The position numbers were made by a program, and so were the translations under genes. The notes beneath the pieces were generated by a model that had not been told where the DNA came from, did not search any database, and was given only the letters and a program-made list of their open reading frames with translations. From positions 1 to 64,000 of the forward strand of contig CAUHCL010000001.1 of the NCBI GenBank assembly GCA_959604655.1: a DNA stretch of 64,000 nucleotides. Reading direction: 5' to 3'. Of this stretch, positions 63,678 through 64,000 are shown in pieces. The DNA comes from an uncultured Alistipes sp. Its GTDB lineage: Bacteria; Bacteroidota; Bacteroidia; Bacteroidales; Rikenellaceae. Every line of letters starts with the position of its first letter. Within the stretch, counting starts at the first letter, position 1.

Positions 63678-64000
63678 CTATTTATATATCAGTGTCGACA
63701 TGCGGGAGAACACATCCTCGGCCGCCTCGACGATCCGTTCGGCCGTCACGGCCGCTACCTTCTTGTATACGTCCTCCATCGTATCGATCTCGTCGTGCAC
63801 CAGAAAACTCTTTCCCGCACCGAGCATGTAGCCTTCGTTGCTCTCCATCGATATGGCCATCTGCGCCAGAAACTGGCGTTTGGCCATCGACAGCTGCCGC
63901 GGCGTGAGCTTCGTGCGGCGCAGGAGGGCGAGTTCGCGATCGACGAGCTCGCGGCAATGGTCGGCATTGGAGTGGTCGGAACTGAAATATATCGCGGCCA
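63678..64000 (-). CDS. M16 family (insulinase-like) peptidase, C-terminal fragment
   Basis: Only the last ~107 residues are inside the window; the frame is open to base 63998. IYFSSDHSNADHCRELVDRE, LTPRQLSMAKRQFLAQMAIS, GKSFLVHDEIDTMEDVYKKV and AVTAERIVEAAEDVF fit the second, non-catalytic M16 domain of the PqqL/PMPcB type. The zinc-binding HXXEH domain would lie outside the window. Confidence 0.8.
   Translation of the reverse strand, partial: AAIYFSSDHSNADHCRELVDRELALLRRTKLTPRQLSMAKRQFLAQMAISMESNEGYMLGAGKSFLVHDEIDTMEDVYKKVAAVTAERIVEAAEDVFSRMSTLIYK

Overview
This window reads as chromosomal DNA from a high-GC member of the Bacteroidales, most plausibly Alistipes or a close relative (Rikenellaceae). 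That placement is an inference. It rests on promoter elements of the Bacteroidota type (TTTG, 19-21 nt, TAnnTTTG), a short 286-residue primary sigma factor, two fimbrillin-family lipoproteins, a DUF3276/PUR protein, a histone H1-like small protein and frequent ATA isoleucine codons in a GC-rich background. No rRNA, tRNA, prophage or replication origin was found. One tmRNA gene is present.

Layout. 1-3958: 3' end of hisS, a CtpA-type protease, DUF3276 and a tRNA 2-thiouridylase. 3959-7315: two minus-strand fimbrillin-family lipoproteins between long gene-poor stretches. 7316-14539: DedA-type membrane protein, aroE, DUF2007, a serine hydrolase, dnaE and trxA. 14713-24157, minus strand: htpG, then a long run dnaN > exonuclease > LysM/receptor protein > rex > FAD synthetase > thioesterase > YhhN, preceded by a nucleoside phosphorylase. 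24276-28274: phosphohexomutase, M20 dipeptidase and cysM. 28275-30473: a compact class 2 CRISPR locus. 30658-37960: alkaline phosphatase, ung, GNAT, a TlpA-like lipoprotein, rpoD and glyA. 38466-45245: a complete L-rhamnose operon (rhaB, rhaA, fucO, rhaT, rhaD, AraC regulator). 45394-55714: phosphatase and envelope genes (DoxX, YtfJ, BamA-like, EptA-like), histone-like protein, AspT/YidE-type transporter, LrgAB, YczE-like protein and an acyltransferase. 55787-64000: tmRNA, ftsE, gyrB, udk, mutS, an O-methyltransferase and the end of an M16 peptidase.

The main find is the CRISPR locus. A 496-residue RuvC nuclease of the Cas12f (type V-F) kind, with Asp276, Glu375, Asp474 and a zinc finger visible, lies on the minus strand. 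About 190 bp downstream is an array of eight 36-bp repeats (the outermost badly decayed) and seven 29-30-nt spacers. No cas1, cas2 or cas4 is present. The region between gene and array carries a perfect -7 promoter element, a 13-bp hairpin, a second hairpin and two short collinear anti-repeat matches. I propose that it encodes the tracrRNA. The repeat-decay gradient puts the leader on the effector side, so effector, guide-scaffold RNA and array would all be read on the minus strand.

A second find is an interspersed intergenic element of about 95 bp (eight copies). It has nested inverted repeats plus a 9-bp hairpin whose stem varies between copies with full compensation. A different 88-bp palindromic element occurs twice, once directly upstream of the CRISPR effector.
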